Shown piece by piece: positions 54,749 through 64,000 of a DNA stretch of 64,000 nucleotides. Position 1 is the stretch's first letter; every line of letters begins with the position of its first letter. The DNA is from Acetobacter sacchari (GTDB lineage Bacteria > Pseudomonadota > Alphaproteobacteria > Acetobacterales > Acetobacteraceae). The DNA is taken from NCBI RefSeq assembly GCF_017377715.1, contig NZ_JAFVMF010000001.1, positions 62,001 through 126,000 on the forward strand, in the 5' to 3' direction. The notes beneath the pieces are model-generated. The model worked only from the letters and a program-made list of their open reading frames with translations. It ran no database searches and had not been told where the DNA came from. The translations under genes and the position numbers were made by a program.

Positions 54749-56523
54749 CGTGATTCCTCCAGAACAGGCCATTGGAGTTCGACGGAAGCTCCGCCCTCGG
54801 GACGATTGTTCACGTTAAGGCGTCCTTCATGCGTTTCCATGATTGTTCTCGACACAGACAGGCCCAACCCCACGCCGCCTTCCTTGCTGCTTATGAACGG
54901 AGCGACGCCGTCCTCCAGAAGTTCTGGCGGAAAACCCGTTCCGCTGTCTTCAACGGTCAGCGTCAGGCTCATTCGAGATACATCCTTCGCCGCACTCAGT
55001 ATAAGGTTTCGTGGACGGTCGGAGACCGTGCTCATGGCCTGGGCGGCGTTCAGCATGACGTTCACCAGCACCTGATGAATCTGCACCCTGTCGCCGACGA
55101 AATACAGATCCGGCGCAGTGACGTGGTTCTCGACGCGGACGCCATAGCGCTGAAATTCGGACGAAAGGATTTCGACAGTCTCCGTAATGACGTTCGCAAG
55201 AGAGAGCTTTTCATGTTCCGGCGTCTGACGGCGACTCATGGCGCGGATACGCTGGACCACGCGCGCCGCGCGTTCACCTGTGCTGACGATGCCGTCCAGA
55301 CACCGCCCGACCTCATCCAGATCAGGCGCGTCGCGGCGAAGCCAGCGTCGTCCGGAGCGGGCGAAAGTCACTGTCGCCATAAGAGGTTGATTGATTTCAT
55401 GCGCCACGACCGCCGTCATCTGTCCAAGCGCGGAGATGCGCGATGCGTGCGCGAGGTCCGTTTGCATCTGTTCCACCCTCATGCGCGCCTGATTGCGTTC
55501 TGTCATATCCACTGCGGTGACGAGGATCGTGTGGCTTTCTCCGTATTGCGCGCCATGGCTGACGGTGAACGCAACGTCTCTCTGGCAGGATTCCCTTGGC
55601 ATGACCCTGCATGACAGTTCCTGCCGGACGCCTTCGGCGAGCGCGCGAATAATCGCGTCGCGGAACAGTCGGCGGCCTTCGTCATCAAGGATCTTCGTAA
55701 GATCGGCGGCGTAGGCTTCTTTCGGGCCGACAAGACGGTCGGCGGCTTCGTTCTGCGCCATAACGATGGCGTCTGCTCCACGGGAGTCGGTCGACAATTC
55801 AAAAATCGGTACGCCTGCGCCGTTGAAAATCGCCTTGTAACGACTTTCCGATTCCATGCGCCCGGCCTGCGCGAGACGTTCCTGCGTGAGATCGGCGCTA
55901 AGCTCGATCACGCCGCCTTCGCCGCCATATTCGCCCACTCTTCCCATCCATGTGCTGGTGAGGATCATGGGGCGGCCGTCCCTGTCCAGCCGCGTAATTT
56001 CTCCGGACCACAGCGCGCCCGGCGCAAGGCGGGGGGCGCTTGTCGCGGGGAAAGACGTCTTGAGCAGCGACTGGACTTTCTTGCCCAGAGCTTCGTCTCT
56101 CGACCAGCCATAAAGACGGGTCGCGCCTTCGTTCCAGTCGATGATCCTGTCGTCGTTGTCCCGGATGATGACCGTATCGTGCGTGAGAGCCAGCCACAGG
56201 CTCTGTTCCGAGAGCCGGGAACGTCCCGCCTGTGCGCGACGTGACAGGAAGGTGGCGACCGCAATCGCGATCAGGCTGATGCCGAGCCGGATATAGGCGC
56301 TGTTGAAAGACTCCCCGTAATGTTTGATCAGAAAGGAGAGCACCGCCAGCGCTGAATAGGTTGCTCCGGCGGCGACGATAGTGCGGGCGCTGCCAGCTTC
56401 GGCGATGAACAGGATGCACAGGACATACAGAACCGCCAGCGCGTCATGCGTCGATACGACCGTGCTGAAAAGAAAGACGCCGATGCTCAGGATCAGAACG
56501 ATCAACCATCGTGTCAGGGTCAT
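54745..56523 (-). CDS. PAS-domain membrane sensor histidine kinase (FixL-type)
   Basis: This 592-residue kinase has three or four membrane segments in residues 8-95, two PAS-like regions (about 112-350, with DNDDRIIDWNEGATRLYGW), then a HisKA domain with phosphorylated His375 (AHEINQPL) and an HATPase domain (VNVMLNAAQAMS, EDSGTGFPPELL, GGVGLGLSVSRTIMETH). The layout recalls FixL/DctB-like sensors; I saw no evidence for a haem-binding PAS. Start at 56523 is chosen at the first membrane segment, with a weak ribosome binding site; 56634 is an alternative. Confidence 0.9.
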   Translation of the reverse strand: MTLTRWLIVLILSIGVFLFSTVVSTHDALAVLYVLCILFIAEAGSARTIVAAGATYSALAVLSFLIKHYGESFNSAYIRLGISLIAIAVATFLSRRAQAGRSRLSEQSLWLALTHDTVIIRDNDDRIIDWNEGATRLYGWSRDEALGKKVQSLLKTSFPATSAPRLAPGALWSGEITRLDRDGRPMILTSTWMGRVGEYGGEGGVIELSADLTQERLAQAGRMESESRYKAIFNGAGVPIFELSTDSRGADAIVMAQNEAADRLVGPKEAYAADLTKILDDEGRRLFRDAIIRALAEGVRQELSCRVMPRESCQRDVAFTVSHGAQYGESHTILVTAVDMTERNQARMRVEQMQTDLAHASRISALGQMTAVVAHEINQPLMATVTFARSGRRWLRRDAPDLDEVGRCLDGIVSTGERAARVVQRIRAMSRRQTPEHEKLSLANVITETVEILSSEFQRYGVRVENHVTAPDLYFVGDRVQIHQVLVNVMLNAAQAMSTVSDRPRNLILSAAKDVSRMSLTLTVEDSGTGFPPELLEDGVAPFISSKEGGVGLGLSVSRTIMETHEGRLNVNNRPEGGASVELQWPVLEESR

Positions 56524-57078
56524 GGCGATGCGCTTTTCCTGTTTCCGGCCTGTCTTCTTCCACGATGTCAGTTCAGACGTCTGAACGGAGGCGCGAAACC
56601 TCAGGAGCCTATGCCATGGAGAGACCGCCGTCATCCTGAACCGTGGCGCAATATCGGAGAACGGGTCGAGCATCCGCTTTAGTACGCTTTGGCGTTTTAC
56701 TTCGTCTATTCAAGGAAGCGGGAGCATGAATGAACACGTCCCTGTTTCAGGCGTGTTTCCGCTGTCCGTTTTTTCTTTGGATAGTCGTTCAAACCGGTGA
56801 CGACGCAGAGGCGGGCTGTGAGGGAACTACGGCCCGTAGCAGGTGGGTGCGCCACTGTGTGAGAATGTGGCGACGTTTCGGAATGGAACTGACGCGGTTC
56901 GAAAAGCGCGTCAGGCGCCTATTCTACGCGACTGCGCCTCTCCGGCGCATCAGGGAGATAACGGAAAGTGGCGCATCGGTCGTCGCCGGGTATTGGAAAA
57001 CCGTAGCGGACAATAAAAAATCCCCGCAAAAGCGGGGATTTTCATCAAACGCGATCTGCAAATGGCCGTCTGTGGCGC
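56524..57078. other. 555-bp gap between the kinase gene and etfA
   Basis: No gene is supported. A frame on the plus strand (56730-57176) runs into the antisense of etfA and resembles nothing. The end of the gap carries the terminator of the etf operon. Confidence 0.45.
57017..57042 (-). terminator. Intrinsic terminator of the etfBA transcript
   Basis: AAAATCCCCGC and GCGGGGATTTT form a perfect 11-bp stem with an AAAA loop. On the minus strand it is followed by a T-run (GATTTTTTATTG), 37 bases after etfA. Confidence 0.92.
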
Positions 57079-58014
57079 TTACAGAGCGGCGGCCAGCTTG
57101 GGAACGACGTCGAACAGGTCTCCGACAAGGCCGTAATCCGCGACCTGGAAAATCGGCGCGTCTTCATCCTTGTTGATGGCGACGATGACCTTGCTGTCCT
57201 TCATGCCCGCCAGATGCTGGATCGCGCCGGAAATGCCGACGGCGATGTACAGCTCCGGCGCGACGATCTTGCCGGTCTGGCCGACCTGATAATCGTTCGG
57301 CACGTAGCCTGAGTCCACCGCGACGCGGGATGCGCCGATGGCGGCGCCCAGCTTGTCGGCCAGAGGCTCAAGCACGGTCTTGAAGTTCTCGCCGTTCTGC
57401 AGCCCGCGGCCGCCCGAGACGATCACGCGAGCGGACTCCAGTTCCGGCCGGTCGCTGGTCGGCGTTTCGGCGGAAACGAAACGCGACGTGTCGCCCGCAG
57501 CAGGAGCGGCGGCGTCTTCGATGGCGGCGGAACCGCCTTCCGCCGGGGCAGGGTCGAAGCTGGTCGCGCGGATGGTGAGCACTTTTTTGGCGTCGGCCGA
57601 TTTGACCGTGGCGAGTGCGTTGCCCGCGTAGATCGGACGAACGAACGTGTCGGCGTCGACGATGTCCAGCACGTCGGGGATCGGCTGCACGTCGAGCAGG
57701 GCGGCTGCGCGCGGCAGCACGTTCTTGCCCACGGACGATGCGGCGGCGACGATGTGCGAGTAATCGCCAGCAAGCGACACGAGAAGATCGGCCAGAGGTT
57801 CGGCCAGCGTGTGCGCCAGAGCGTCGTTCCCGGCCTTCAGGACCTTCGTCACGCCGGGGATCTTCGCGGCTGCGTCAGCGCTGGCGCCGACGGATGCGGC
57901 GTCGCCGACCACGAGGGCATGGACCTCGCCCAGTTTGGACGCGGCGGCGATGGCGCTGCGGGAGGCCTGACGAGCGTGACCGGCTTCGGTCTCGACAAAA
58001 ACAAGAACGGTCAT
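57079..58014 (-). CDS. etfA: Electron transfer flavoprotein alpha subunit
   Basis: EtfA is the FAD-binding subunit of the heterodimeric electron carrier that takes electrons from acyl-CoA and other dehydrogenases. The 311-residue protein has the N-terminal alpha-domain and the FAD segment [40 protein letters not shown] and [21 protein letters not shown]. It lies 2 bases from etfB and downstream of ETF-QO. Confidence 0.96.
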   Translation of the reverse strand: MTVLVFVETEAGHARQASRSAIAAASKLGEVHALVVGDAASVGASADAAAKIPGVTKVLKAGNDALAHTLAEPLADLLVSLAGDYSHIVAAASSVGKNVLPRAAALLDVQPIPDVLDIVDADTFVRPIYAGNALATVKSADAKKVLTIRATSFDPAPAEGGSAAIEDAAAPAAGDTSRFVSAETPTSDRPELESARVIVSGGRGLQNGENFKTVLEPLADKLGAAIGASRVAVDSGYVPNDYQVGQTGKIVAPELYIAVGISGAIQHLAGMKDSKVIVAINKDEDAPIFQVADYGLVGDLFDVVPKLAAAL

Positions 58015-58016
58015 GA

Positions 58017-58766
58017 TCAGATCACCTTGGCTTCGTTACGCAGCTTCTCGACAAGCTCCTCGACGGAGCCGACCTTGACGCCGGCCTTGCGGGCGGGCGG
58101 TTCGGCGACGGAGACGACGGTCAGGCGCCGCGTCGTATCGACGCCGAGGTCGCTGGCCTGCAGCGTCTCAAGCGGCTTCTTCTTCGCCTTCATGATGTTG
58201 GGCAGGGAGGCATAGCGCGGCTCGTTCAGGCGCAGGTCGGCCGTCACGATGGCGGGCAGCGCGATGGAGACGACTTCCGTACCGCCGTCGACTTCACGCG
58301 CGACTTCGGCGCGGCCGTCGGCCAGTTCCACCTTGCTGGCGAACGTGCCTTGCGGCCAGCCGAGCAGGCCGGCCAGCATCTGGCCGGTGGCGTTCATGTC
58401 GTCGTCGATGGCCTGCTTGCCGAGGATCAAGAGATCGGGCGTCTCGCGCTCGACGATCGCCTTTAGGATCTTCGCGACCGCAAGCGGCTCCGGGCTTTCT
58501 TCCGTCAGCACCAGAATGGCGCGGTCCGCGCCCATCGCCATCGCCGTGCGCAGCGTATCCTGCGCCTGCTGCACGCCGATCGACACGGCGACGACTTCTG
58601 TCGCAGCGCCCTTCTCGCGCAGCCGCAGAGCCTCTTCGACGGCGATTTCGTCGAACGGGTTCATCGACATCTTGAGACCCGCGGTCTCGACGCCTGTCCC
58701 GTCTGCTTTCGGGCGGACCTTGATGTTGTAATCGACGACACGTTTTACCGGGACGAGAATTTTCAT
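58017..58766 (-). CDS. etfB: Electron transfer flavoprotein beta subunit
   Basis: EtfB binds AMP and forms the ETF heterodimer with EtfA. The 249-residue protein begins [19 protein letters not shown] and carries [50 protein letters not shown] and the C-terminal [10 protein letters not shown] recognition-loop motif. The ATG at 58766 fits the family N-terminus. Confidence 0.96.
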   Translation of the reverse strand: MKILVPVKRVVDYNIKVRPKADGTGVETAGLKMSMNPFDEIAVEEALRLREKGAATEVVAVSIGVQQAQDTLRTAMAMGADRAILVLTEESPEPLAVAKILKAIVERETPDLLILGKQAIDDDMNATGQMLAGLLGWPQGTFASKVELADGRAEVAREVDGGTEVVSIALPAIVTADLRLNEPRYASLPNIMKAKKKPLETLQASDLGVDTTRRLTVVSVAEPPARKAGVKVGSVEELVEKLRNEAKVI

Positions 58767-58892
58767 GGTCTTCTTGCCTGATACCCGTTGGCGGCGGTGC
58801 GAAGCGGGGTCCTGAGGACGCCCCTGCATCGCGCCGCCTGAGAAAATGACTGCCCTAAGCGACAGAAGGTCTAGCGTACGGCGGCCGGGAAA

Positions 58893-60524
58893 TCACATCC
58901 CGCCCGGATAGTTCGGACCGCCGCCGCCCTCGGGCGTGCACCAGTCGATGTTCTGCGCCGGATCCTTGATGTCGCAGGTTTTGCAATGCACGCAGTTCTG
59001 GGCGTTGATCACCAGACGCGGATCGCTGGCCTCGTCTCCGACTTCGTAAACGCCCGCTGGGCAATACCGGCTCTCCGGCGCGCGGAAGACGTCCCAGTTC
59101 ACCGTCTTCCACAACGCGGCGTTGCGAAGCTTCAGGTGAACCGGCTGGTTTTCCTCATGGTTGGTGTTGGAAAGGAAAACGGACGAGGGTTTATCGAACG
59201 TGATCTTTCCATCCGGCTTCGGATAGGAGATCGGCTGCGACGTGCTCGCTGGCGTCAGGGTCTCGTTGTCGGCGTGCCTGAAGCGCAGCGTCCACGGAGC
59301 CTTGCCACGCATCACCATGGCGTCGAAGCCAGAGTAGAGTGCGCCGAGTTTCGTGCCCCAGCGGGAGAACGCGGGCCGCACGTTGCGGGCTGTCTTCAGC
59401 TCGTCATACAGCCACGATCCGCGCACGCGGCTGGTGAAGGACGCGGGCTCGACCTGCTCCGTCTTCAGCGCATCGGCCACGGCCTCGGCGGCCAGCATGC
59501 CGGACTTCATCGCCGTGTGCGTGCCCTTGATCTTGGGCGTGTTGAGGAACCCCGCACTGTCGCCGATCAGCGCGCCGCCGGGGAACGTCAGGCGAGGAAT
59601 CGACTGAAAGCCGCCTTCCGACAGGGCGCGCGCGCCGTAGATCAGGCGACGTCCACCCTCGAAATGCGGCTTGAAAACAGGGTGCAGCTTCGTGCGCTGC
59701 ATTTCGTCATACGGCGAGATCCAGGTGTTCTGGTAGTCCAGCCCGGTGACGAAGCCGTAGGAGACGAGGTTTTCGCCGAAATGGTAGAGCCACGCGCCGC
59801 CATAGGTATGGTCGTCGAGCGGCCAGCCGAAGCTGTGCAGCACGAGGCCGGGACGGTGGTTCGCGGCGGGAATCTCCCACACTTCCTTGATCCCCAGCCC
59901 GTAGGTCTGCGGATCGACGCCCTTGCGCAGGTCGTAATGCGCCATGACCTGCTTGGTCAGTGAGCCACGGCAGCCTTCGGCGAACAGGGTGTATTTGCCG
60001 CGAAGCTCCATGCCCTCTGCATAGTTGGGGCCGTGCTCACCTTCACGCGTCACGCCCATGTCGCCAGTCGCGACGCCGACGACACGGTTCTGTTCGATCA
60101 GCACTTCGGAGGCGGCGAAGCCGGGATAGATCTCGACACCGAGCGCCTCTGCCTGCTCCGCCAGCCAGCGGCACACCTCGCCCAGGCTGACCACGTAATT
60201 TCCGTGGTTGGCGATGTGCGGCATCACCTTCTCAAGCGCCGGAACCTTGAAGCCGCGCGATTCGGTGAGGAAATACATCTCCTCTCCCGTCACCTCGGTC
60301 TTGAGCGGCGACCCGAGATCACGCCAGTCGGGGAGAAGTTCCTCCAGCGCCCGAGGCTCGATCACCGCGCCGGAGACAATATGTGCGCCGATCTCGCTGC
60401 CTTTTTCGATCAGACAGACAGTCGCGTCCGGCGCGACCTGCCGCAGGCGGATCGCAGCCGCCAGCCCCGCAGGCCCTCCACCCACGACGACGACATCGAA
60501 ATCCATCGCCTCGCGTGTGCTCAT
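58893..60524 (-). CDS. Electron transfer flavoprotein-ubiquinone oxidoreductase
   Basis: ETF-QO is a membrane-associated flavoprotein passing electrons from ETF to ubiquinone. The 543-residue protein has the FAD-binding GGGPAG (15-20), the quinone-binding and FAD regions, and a C-terminal [4Fe-4S] domain with ligands in NCVHCKTCDIKDP and WCTPEGGGGPNYPGGM. ATG 60524 has AAGGAAG upstream. It precedes etfB by 126 bases on the same strand, giving a full ETF route in one cluster. Confidence 0.96.
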   Translation of the reverse strand: MSTREAMDFDVVVVGGGPAGLAAAIRLRQVAPDATVCLIEKGSEIGAHIVSGAVIEPRALEELLPDWRDLGSPLKTEVTGEEMYFLTESRGFKVPALEKVMPHIANHGNYVVSLGEVCRWLAEQAEALGVEIYPGFAASEVLIEQNRVVGVATGDMGVTREGEHGPNYAEGMELRGKYTLFAEGCRGSLTKQVMAHYDLRKGVDPQTYGLGIKEVWEIPAANHRPGLVLHSFGWPLDDHTYGGAWLYHFGENLVSYGFVTGLDYQNTWISPYDEMQRTKLHPVFKPHFEGGRRLIYGARALSEGGFQSIPRLTFPGGALIGDSAGFLNTPKIKGTHTAMKSGMLAAEAVADALKTEQVEPASFTSRVRGSWLYDELKTARNVRPAFSRWGTKLGALYSGFDAMVMRGKAPWTLRFRHADNETLTPASTSQPISYPKPDGKITFDKPSSVFLSNTNHEENQPVHLKLRNAALWKTVNWDVFRAPESRYCPAGVYEVGDEASDPRLVINAQNCVHCKTCDIKDPAQNIDWCTPEGGGGPNYPGGM

Positions 60525-60910
60525 AGCTTCCTTACTCCGTCTCCGTTGCCCGGCGGGCGCCTCCGCAGTGCAAGGCGGTCCCACCGCGCGGTTCGTCGGC
60601 TCCCACGCTCCTGGGAGCCCGTTTTCGCCGCAAAAGTCTTCTGTCGCGGTTCCTCTGACACAGGGCAACCGCTTCGTCGATACGTCGAAGACCAAGACGC
60701 CTCCAGACACAAGACTGATTCGCGTTAGAAAACGGACAGGTCAACCGTCAGGTTGCAACCTGACGAATGCGGAAACAGGGGGCAGTAGGGGAAGTTATGA
60801 GAAACCGGCATACGCCGACGTCAGGCGTCGGCACGACGCATGCCCGCCGCTACGTCACCTCGTGACGCGCAGTTCGGGCGTTGTCGGATAATTTTCGGCC
60901 GTGCGTGCGA
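60525..60910. other. 386-bp gap upstream of ETF-QO
   Basis: No gene is supported. It probably holds the ETF-QO promoter, with the palindrome at 60746-60765 and TTGACC next to it on the minus strand; a matching -10 box is not obvious. Confidence 0.4.
60746..60765. promoter_or_regulatory. Perfect 20-bp palindrome upstream of ETF-QO
   Basis: CGTCAGGTTGCAACCTGACG is its own reverse complement over all 20 bases. On the minus strand it sits directly before TTGACC, a -35-like hexamer for the ETF-QO transcript. A dimeric repressor or activator is expected to bind; its identity is unknown. Confidence 0.6.
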
Positions 60911-61579
60911 TCAGGAGGCCGGACCGAAGGCGAGTTCGTGAGTCGCCCGCCACGTCGAATCGACATAATTGACGATCAATCCGCGCCGCAGACCTGTGAT
61001 CGGCCGCGCCGCGAAACCGTGCCAGGTGTCGTCACCCGGTACGAACAGTGTGCCGGTGTTGAAGCGTCCCGAACTGCGTTTGGCGGGAGCGCCATCGGGC
61101 GTCATCAGGTCTGTGCCCCACTGCTCCGCGTCTGCGTGGGTGGACAGGGACACAAGAAGGGTGAGCTTCTTGGCGCCGATATCGGTGTGCGGTTCCAGCC
61201 AGAAACCGTCGGTGTCCAGACTCAGTTCGAGCCTGAGCGCCGTGTGGTCGAGGTCCGCGCCGCACATTGCAGAGATCGCACGCCGGGCCTCTGCGCTGTC
61301 CAGCACCTCGGCCATTTCGTTCAGGCGCTGATCGCGAGCCCGCGCGCCGGGTTCGACGAACACGCGCGCGCCGTTGCGAGTTTCCCGTCGCCCGCCGGTG
61401 TCGCCCGCCGTCTCGCCTGCGGCGGCCTCCCAGGCAACCAGAGCGTCACAGGCGGGCTTCGGCAGAACGTTATCGATCGTCCAGTGGCGGAACGGGTGGG
61501 TCGAGACCGTCGCAGCCGCGAGCGCATCCTTGAAACTTGTCAGAAGCGCCGCGTCGGACGTTGTGTCTGTGTTCGTCAT
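60911..61579 (-). CDS. 2-oxoglutarate/Fe(II)-dependent oxygenase family protein
   Basis: This 222-residue protein has the HxD...H iron triad in EPHTDIG (His131, Asp133) and DDTWHGF (His187), with an arginine pair (198-199, GLRRG) as candidate for 2-oxoglutarate binding, typical of prolyl-hydroxylase-like oxygenases. The ATG at 61579 has AGGAAG upstream. No substrate can be inferred from neighbours. Confidence 0.82.
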   Translation of the reverse strand: MTNTDTTSDAALLTSFKDALAAATVSTHPFRHWTIDNVLPKPACDALVAWEAAAGETAGDTGGRRETRNGARVFVEPGARARDQRLNEMAEVLDSAEARRAISAMCGADLDHTALRLELSLDTDGFWLEPHTDIGAKKLTLLVSLSTHADAEQWGTDLMTPDGAPAKRSSGRFNTGTLFVPGDDTWHGFAARPITGLRRGLIVNYVDSTWRATHELAFGPAS

Positions 61580-62066
61580 GTCGTCTTCCTTACTCGCTCG
61601 CCACGCGCCGTGCAGCCCCAGCGACCGGAATGTGGGCGCCGGCGTGTAGCCAAGGGGGCGGCGTGGCAGAGCGGCGTGGCGCCTCACGACAACGCGAAGC
61701 GCGACCACGCCGCGATCCTGCTCCCGTGGCGCGCGACAGGCAAGCAGCGTTCAGGCGGTTGGGTCGGCACGTCCACGCATGTCGCTGTTCACCCCACATA
61801 AAACGCAAACCTGTGCATGCGTCATCATGCCTGGCCCGTCAGGCAGGCCGAGCTCCGCAGCATCATGAGACTGGGGCCTCGGAGGGAAATTAGGTCCGAA
61901 GGCGTATGCTTGCAGCGCGTGACCAAAGCCGCCGGGCGTCGACGGCTTCGGGGTGATTGATAAGGTGTTACAAAATCAGCTGACCGGACGGATGGACGCA
62001 GCACAAGCTCTCGCGTGTGGCTCGGACAGCGGGATGTATAGCTCTCGCGAAGAGTGGTTGTCGCCG
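61580..62066. other. 487-bp intergenic region, nothing recognised
   Basis: Short frames here have no good ribosome binding site and no recognisable family. No hairpin with T-run was found. Confidence 0.4.
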
Positions 62067-62267
62067 TTACTCGCCAAGCACTGCGCGGGCGCGGTGGACC
62101 ACTGTTTCGTATTCCTCGTCGCTCAGTTCGCCCCGGCGATGGAACTCGCTCGCGCGCGCCAAAGCGTCACGGGCATGACTTGCGTCCGGTATGGGGTAGC
62201 GTCTTCCCGGCAGCGCAAATGCGTCATCGGGCAATGCGTCCCGCTCGGCCTTGCTCAATTTCGACAT
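62067..62267 (-). CDS. Small DUF6582-like protein
   Basis: A 66-residue charged protein starting MSKLSKAERDALPDDAFALP followed by RRYPIPDASHARDALARA. The FALPxxRRYPIPDxxHARxAL pattern recalls short domains found in phage-associated and stand-alone proteins grouped as DUF6582. A GAGGAG element lies about 10 bases before the ATG. It is downstream of the MATE gene on the same strand. Confidence 0.6.
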   Translation of the reverse strand: MSKLSKAERDALPDDAFALPGRRYPIPDASHARDALARASEFHRRGELSDEEYETVVHRARAVLGE

Positions 62268-62305
62268 GGCAAGCTTGCTCCTCAGGACCGGAGGTTTGAG
62301 CCGTC

Positions 62306-63763
62306 CTATTTCGATTCGGACAGTGCGGCCTCTTCGATGGCGTCGAGTTCCGCCATCGCAGCTTCAGGGCTCAGCGTCGGCACGTCCGACGCCGACGGGA
62401 AGGCGTTGGCCTCAGGCGTAGCCTGCCCGACGTTCAGATTTGCGACCACGCGAAAGGCCACGACCACGGCCAGAGAGCCAAACAGGACGCATCCCAGCGA
62501 TTGCCCGATCTGCACGCCCGGCGCGCCGTAACGCGCGCCGACTGTGACGAACGGAATGGTTCCGAGCGTCGCGCGTCCCCAGTTGAACAGCGTCGAATAG
62601 ATCGGGTGGCCGAGATTGTTGAACGCGGAGTTGGCCACGAACAACATGCCGACAAACAGGTAGGAAGAAACCGTCCAGGAACAGAACAGGTGGATCAGCG
62701 TCGCGCCGTTGCCCGTGGCGTGGAAGCCCGCCACCAGCAGGTTCTGGATGAGCGCGAGCACGATCCAGGTTGTCGCGACGCACAGAGCGACCAGCGTCAG
62801 CGACGCCCGTAGCACTTCACGCACGCGGTCGAGTTTCTTCGCTCCGAGATTTTGCGCCATGATCGGCCCGACCGCGCCGGTCAAGGCGAAAACGAACGCG
62901 AACGCCACGACGACGATACGCTCGACGGACGCCTGTCCGCCGACTGCATCGAGCCCGAACCGCGCCATGTTTCCCGTCACGTAAGCAGAGCCGACCGGCG
63001 TGGCGAGGTTAGTGAGAATCGCGGGGCCGGCGATGGAGGCGACGCGTTTCGTGTCTCCCGGGATCGCATGCAGCTGCGGCCTCCGCAGCAATCCGTGCGC
63101 CCCCGCACCGCGCATGCCGAGCATGAGCACCGCCAAGCGGGAAAGGACGGAGCTTATGGCCGCTCCGGTCAGTCCCTCATGCATGCCAAGGATCAGCGCC
63201 GGGTCGAGGATCGCTGCGACGATGGCGCCGCCCAGCGTCACGTTCATGGAGCGTCTGGCGTCGCCGACGGACCGCATAAGCGCGGAGCTGGACATGCCGA
63301 GCGCTACGAACGGCAAGAATGGCGAAACGATGTAGAGGAAGCGCTCCGCCTGCGTCAGCGCTTCTCCTGATGCGCCGAGAAGCCGCAGGATCGGGTCTGC
63401 GAAAAGCGCCGTCGCAACGCCCAGCAGCAGCGTCAGGACGAACGTGGTGGTCATGAAGGAGGAGGCCACGCGTTGCGCAACGTCGAACCGGCCTGACCCG
63501 ATCTCTCGCCCCACGCAGGCGCCGAGACCAATCGTCAGTCCGATGGACACCGCGATCTGCACGCCGCCGATCGCGCTTGCGAAACCGATCGCGGCGGTCA
63601 GCGCCGGATCGCCGAGATGGGCGATATAGATCATGTTCAGCAGATCGACGGCGAAGACGGCCATAAGGCCGATGGCGCCCGTTCCCGCCATGACCATTAC
63701 GTGCCGCATGATGCTTCCGGTGACGAAGCATGCGCCGCGTCCCGGCGCTGTCTTTCCGCTCAT
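62306..63763 (-). CDS. MATE family efflux transporter
   Basis: This 485-residue inner-membrane protein has about twelve hydrophobic segments and MATE features: the early INNER-type DLLNMIYIAHLGDPALTAAIGFA, GRE motif in IGLGACVGREIGSG and the mid-protein GPIMAQNLGAKKLDRV repeat. MATE pumps export cationic drugs, dyes or small metabolites using Na+ or H+. Start at 63763 is chosen at the end of the basic N-terminal tail; earlier in-frame ATGs up to 63862 exist. Confidence 0.92.
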   Translation of the reverse strand: MSGKTAPGRGACFVTGSIMRHVMVMAGTGAIGLMAVFAVDLLNMIYIAHLGDPALTAAIGFASAIGGVQIAVSIGLTIGLGACVGREIGSGRFDVAQRVASSFMTTTFVLTLLLGVATALFADPILRLLGASGEALTQAERFLYIVSPFLPFVALGMSSSALMRSVGDARRSMNVTLGGAIVAAILDPALILGMHEGLTGAAISSVLSRLAVLMLGMRGAGAHGLLRRPQLHAIPGDTKRVASIAGPAILTNLATPVGSAYVTGNMARFGLDAVGGQASVERIVVVAFAFVFALTGAVGPIMAQNLGAKKLDRVREVLRASLTLVALCVATTWIVLALIQNLLVAGFHATGNGATLIHLFCSWTVSSYLFVGMLFVANSAFNNLGHPIYSTLFNWGRATLGTIPFVTVGARYGAPGVQIGQSLGCVLFGSLAVVVAFRVVANLNVGQATPEANAFPSASDVPTLSPEAAMAELDAIEEAALSESK

Positions 63764-63863
63764 TGAAACCCCGTCCGCCTGCGAGCGTCCCGCAGCGGCT
63801 CCGACTGTCGTTGTCACAAGTATGGCACGTTCGCGCTTCAGCGCGAATGCTCGATTGCGCATT

Positions 63864-64000
63864 GCGGACAGTAAATTGAGGCTCCACGATGACGGGGGAG
63901 CGCCATAAGGGCTGCTGCGCGGGGCGGAGCCTGAATTTCATGACGTCGAATATTATATTGATATAGAAACGATATGCCGCGCTCCATGCCGCCTCGCGTT
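63864..64000. other. Window end with AT-rich promoter-like patch
   Basis: Positions 63950-63970 (TATTATATTGATATAG) are AT-rich. A plus-strand ATG at 63974 opens a frame that runs off the end after nine codons; it may begin a divergent gene, but this cannot be tested here. Confidence 0.25.

Noticed and set aside
56730-57176. 148-residue plus-strand frame before etfA
   Set aside because: Cys/Arg-rich, no ribosome binding site, and it runs through the etf terminator and into etfA antisense.

Overview
The window reads as chromosomal DNA of a GC-rich, flagellated alphaproteobacterium, most likely an acetic acid bacterium (Acetobacteraceae). The support is a CtrA-family regulator next to fliI/fliJ, AddAB instead of RecBCD, a FixJ-type regulator, DUF3126 and DUF2939 proteins, and the order ffh-rpsP-rimM-trmD-rplS-leuC-leuD, which I recall from acetic acid bacteria. 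The assignment rests on gene content only. I saw no rRNA, tRNA, CRISPR array, prophage or intact insertion sequence.

Layout. 0-3.7 kb: small conserved proteins, a MoeB/ThiF-type adenylyltransferase and a histidine-rich secreted SH3 protein. 3.7-7.4 kb: pyk, glmM, thiD. 7.4-10.2 kb: ctrA (minus) divergent from fliI-fliJ (plus). 10.3-17.5 kb: tsaE-addB-addA with coupled stops and starts. 17.8-23.4 kb: exported scavenging enzymes (alpha-glucosidase, metallophosphoesterase, and a nucleoside hydrolase-amidohydrolase operon), three with twin-arginine signals. 23.8-25.4 kb: a PadR-type regulator and a ferric-siderophore reductase, like E. coli nfeR/nfeF. 25.6-29.3 kb: prs, a histidine phosphatase, ribokinase, a CHRD protein. 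29.4-35.4 kb: leuD, leuC and the ribosomal/SRP cluster. 35.5-39.5 kb: a six-gene operon for a tryptophan tryptophylquinone (TTQ) amine dehydrogenase (B-E-D-A) and two monohaem cytochromes c. 39.7-45.0 kb: putA and an orphan ABC solute-binding protein. 45.2-48.0 kb: an acid-shock-like secreted protein, serB, miaA. 48.2-51.8 kb: ilvB-ilvN-ilvC. 52-54 kb: an oxidoreductase/LysR pair of lower GC. 54.1-56.5 kb: a PAS histidine kinase with a FixJ-type regulator. 57-60.5 kb: ETF-QO and etfBA. 60.9-63.8 kb: a 2-oxoglutarate oxygenase, a small protein and a MATE exporter.

How the parts fit. Branched-chain amino-acid synthesis (ilvBNC, leuCD) is well represented. Several routes feed electrons to the respiratory chain: the TTQ amine dehydrogenase through cytochromes c, PutA through FAD, and ETF/ETF-QO. 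The exported hydrolases suggest growth on plant- or yeast-derived nucleosides, phosphoesters and alpha-glucosides.

Most notable: (1) CtrA carries Glu at the position of phosphoacceptor Asp51, the same change as the phosphomimetic D51E allele studied in Caulobacter; (2) the amine dehydrogenase operon has the gene order of the aromatic amine dehydrogenase (aau) cluster, a small subunit mixing MADH-like and AADH-like blocks, and no local mauG; (3) several clean palindromes sit at promoters (PadR gene, LysR pair, ETF-QO).
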